Source: Chara braunii (Eukaryota; Streptophyta; Charophyceae; Charales; Characeae). Taken from it: a stretch of 27,698 nucleotides of DNA. The position numbers and the translations under genes were made by a program. Of the stretch, positions 26,460 through 27,698 are shown in pieces (position 1 is the stretch's first letter; the number at the start of each line of letters is the position of its first letter). The stretch spans positions 2,948,735-2,976,432 of the forward strand of contig BFEA01000139.1 in the NCBI GenBank assembly GCA_003427395.1, given 5' to 3'. The notes beneath the pieces were generated by a model, which had not been told where the DNA came from, did no database searches, and saw nothing but the letters and a program-made list of their open reading frames with translations.

Positions 26460-27698
26460 TGTAACATCCCCAACCCAGATCCTCCCTCTCACGCTCCCTC
26501 CACACGCCTCTCCCTTGCCTCTCTAAGTGGAGAACAAAACCCAAACAAATATAATAATAAAAGGGCCTTTACCCGATACAGGCCTTGTAAAAGTAAAGCA
26601 TCGTGAAAGGGTATCTCGCCAGGACCCAGAAACGTGAAAGCAGGTCAAAGGTCAAGTTCTCTAGCAAAGGCACATCCTAAACTAAAGCAAAGGTCATTGC
26701 AGCAGGACATACCTGTTCGCCAGGAGATGCACATGTCATGTCTGTTCAGATAAGGGTGTGTCTGTACGTGCAGTCAGTCTCTGTTCGTGCAACGGAGAGT
26801 GTCTATTCACACTGTGTGAGTGTCTGTTCAGGCAGTAAGTGTGTCTATTCGTCCAAAGTTGTGCCTGTTCGAAAGTAAGTGAATTAACAGAGTCCCAGTT
26901 CTGGTCTAAGTCTAGAGGACAGTCCAGATCCAGATGTCCAAGTCCAAATCTAGGCCAAGAGGCCTCAGCAGCAGTTGACTTTCATTGGGACAAGTACTGG
27001 GACACATGCAATGCAGGGTCTGGGACAAAAGAAGGCCTGAAGCAGCCAAATGCAGACCCAGCGTGTGGAGGCCAGCACTATAAAGGAATCGGCCAGCCTC
27101 ATTGCACGCCAGATCTCCACTGGCATTCTATGTGTGGAAGTGCTGAGGCACTTGTGCGCCAGTCAGGAGGAGCAGCGCTGGAGGACGAAGATGCGCTATG
27201 TGAGGGAAGAAGACTGTGCGCTGGAATGAGATGCAGCCATAGCTGCCCAGCGAGTTAGTAGTAGTAATAGAGGGTTAGTAGTAGTCAGCTATGAGTAGCA
27301 TTCAGAGTAGATCCTAGTGAGAGAAGAGTGAGTATGAATCGTAAGAGGAGGAGAGGAGACTAAGACAGAGAGTGTCCAAGAGGAGGAGAGGAGACTAAGA
27401 CAGAGAGTGTTCAACAAGGTTGGGCTATGAAAGATACTTACCTGAGTTGGATTTGATATGCAGAGGTGGCGCTGATGTGTAGAAGCCATCTGGTTGAGTT
27501 GGAAGAGAGATTTGCACTGCGCTGATGAGCGCTGGACTCAGGGAACTATGAAACTCTTCGTAATCATATTTTTGATAATATAATCTGCGCAACTTGGTCT
27601 TCTCTTCTCATCTATCTTTGTCTCGTGTGTGAAGACCTCAGCTCATTACGTGTGATGATGATGCATGCTGTGAACACTCTTGCGTGAGATGGTCCCCA
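26460..27698 (+). repeat. Possible 5' part of another LTR (start TGTAACATCCC)
   Basis: TGTAACATCCCCAACC at 26460 has the form of a plant Ty3-type LTR start, like the TGTAATGACCC of the chromovirus here. No polypurine tract precedes it, so it would be a 5' or solo LTR, and no primer site is reached before the window ends. Supporting but weak features are a TATA-like CTATAAAGG at 27078-27086, a run of TGTCTGTTC variants between 26737 and 26870, and a 35-bp tandem duplication at 27343-27377 and 27378-27412. The 139-codon frame at 26839-27258 has no recognisable domain. Confidence 0.35.
27343..27412 (+). repeat. 35-bp tandem duplication
   Basis: Two adjacent copies of a purine-rich 35-bp unit starting AAGAGGAGGAGAGGAGAC differ at one base near the end (CC versus TC). 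Confidence 0.9.

Noticed and set aside
1-27698. CRISPR array, operon or prokaryotic mobile element
   Set aside because: No regularly spaced direct repeats with unique spacers and no bacterial-type gene order; all coding sequence is eukaryotic retroelement.

Overview
The window is eukaryotic repeat-rich DNA. It consists almost entirely of decayed retrotransposons, and I found no intact host gene, rRNA, tRNA or bacterial-type feature. Several points suggest a plant or streptophyte alga: an initiator-Met-type primer site in a Ty3/gypsy chromovirus, L1-type LINEs with a CCHC-containing ORF1, TTTAGGG-like runs, and premature stops that look like CG/CHG C-to-T decay. A large charophyte genome such as Chara would fit, but the species is a guess from general character only.

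Layout. Positions 1-2084 are unassigned flank with short tandem repeats, a possible tRNA-derived/inverted-repeat element (541-841) and one weak candidate host exon on the minus strand (1870-1980). Positions 2085-11697 are a complete but dead Ty3/gypsy chromovirus on the plus strand: 5' LTR, Met-tRNA primer site, leader, gag with a CCHC knuckle, protease, reverse transcriptase, RNase H, integrase, a degenerate chromodomain, polypurine tract and 3' LTR. The frame is broken many times. The 3' LTR contains an assembly scar, a single N between two 85-bp copies. Positions about 11900-13280 hold a 5'-truncated plus-strand LINE tail.

From about 13290 to 25707 there is a stack of minus-strand LINE 3' ends: a 300-bp fragment (copy A), an 850-bp fragment (copy B), and then an apparently full-length L1-type LINE (copy C, 14557-25691). 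Copy C is flanked by a 16-bp target-site duplication, CCATTCTTAAGATTTT, at 14541-14556 and 25692-25707. Read on the minus strand it has a 2.5-kb G/C-skewed repetitive 5' UTR, a very long ORF1 (about 935 codons with two stops and a frameshift), ORF2 (endonuclease, RT, zinc-binding tail) interrupted by a 590-bp N gap, a 3' UTR and an (AAAT)n-type tail. Positions 25708-26459 are the resumed pre-insertion flank, with foldbacks and a CTTTTTT microsatellite. From 26460 to the end there may be the start of another LTR.

No cellular pathway is encoded. The coding parts are replication machinery of selfish elements (Gag, Pol, ORF1, ORF2), all inactivated. The most informative signals are the nested insertion history, the stop-codon decay pattern of copy C and its oversized ORF1.
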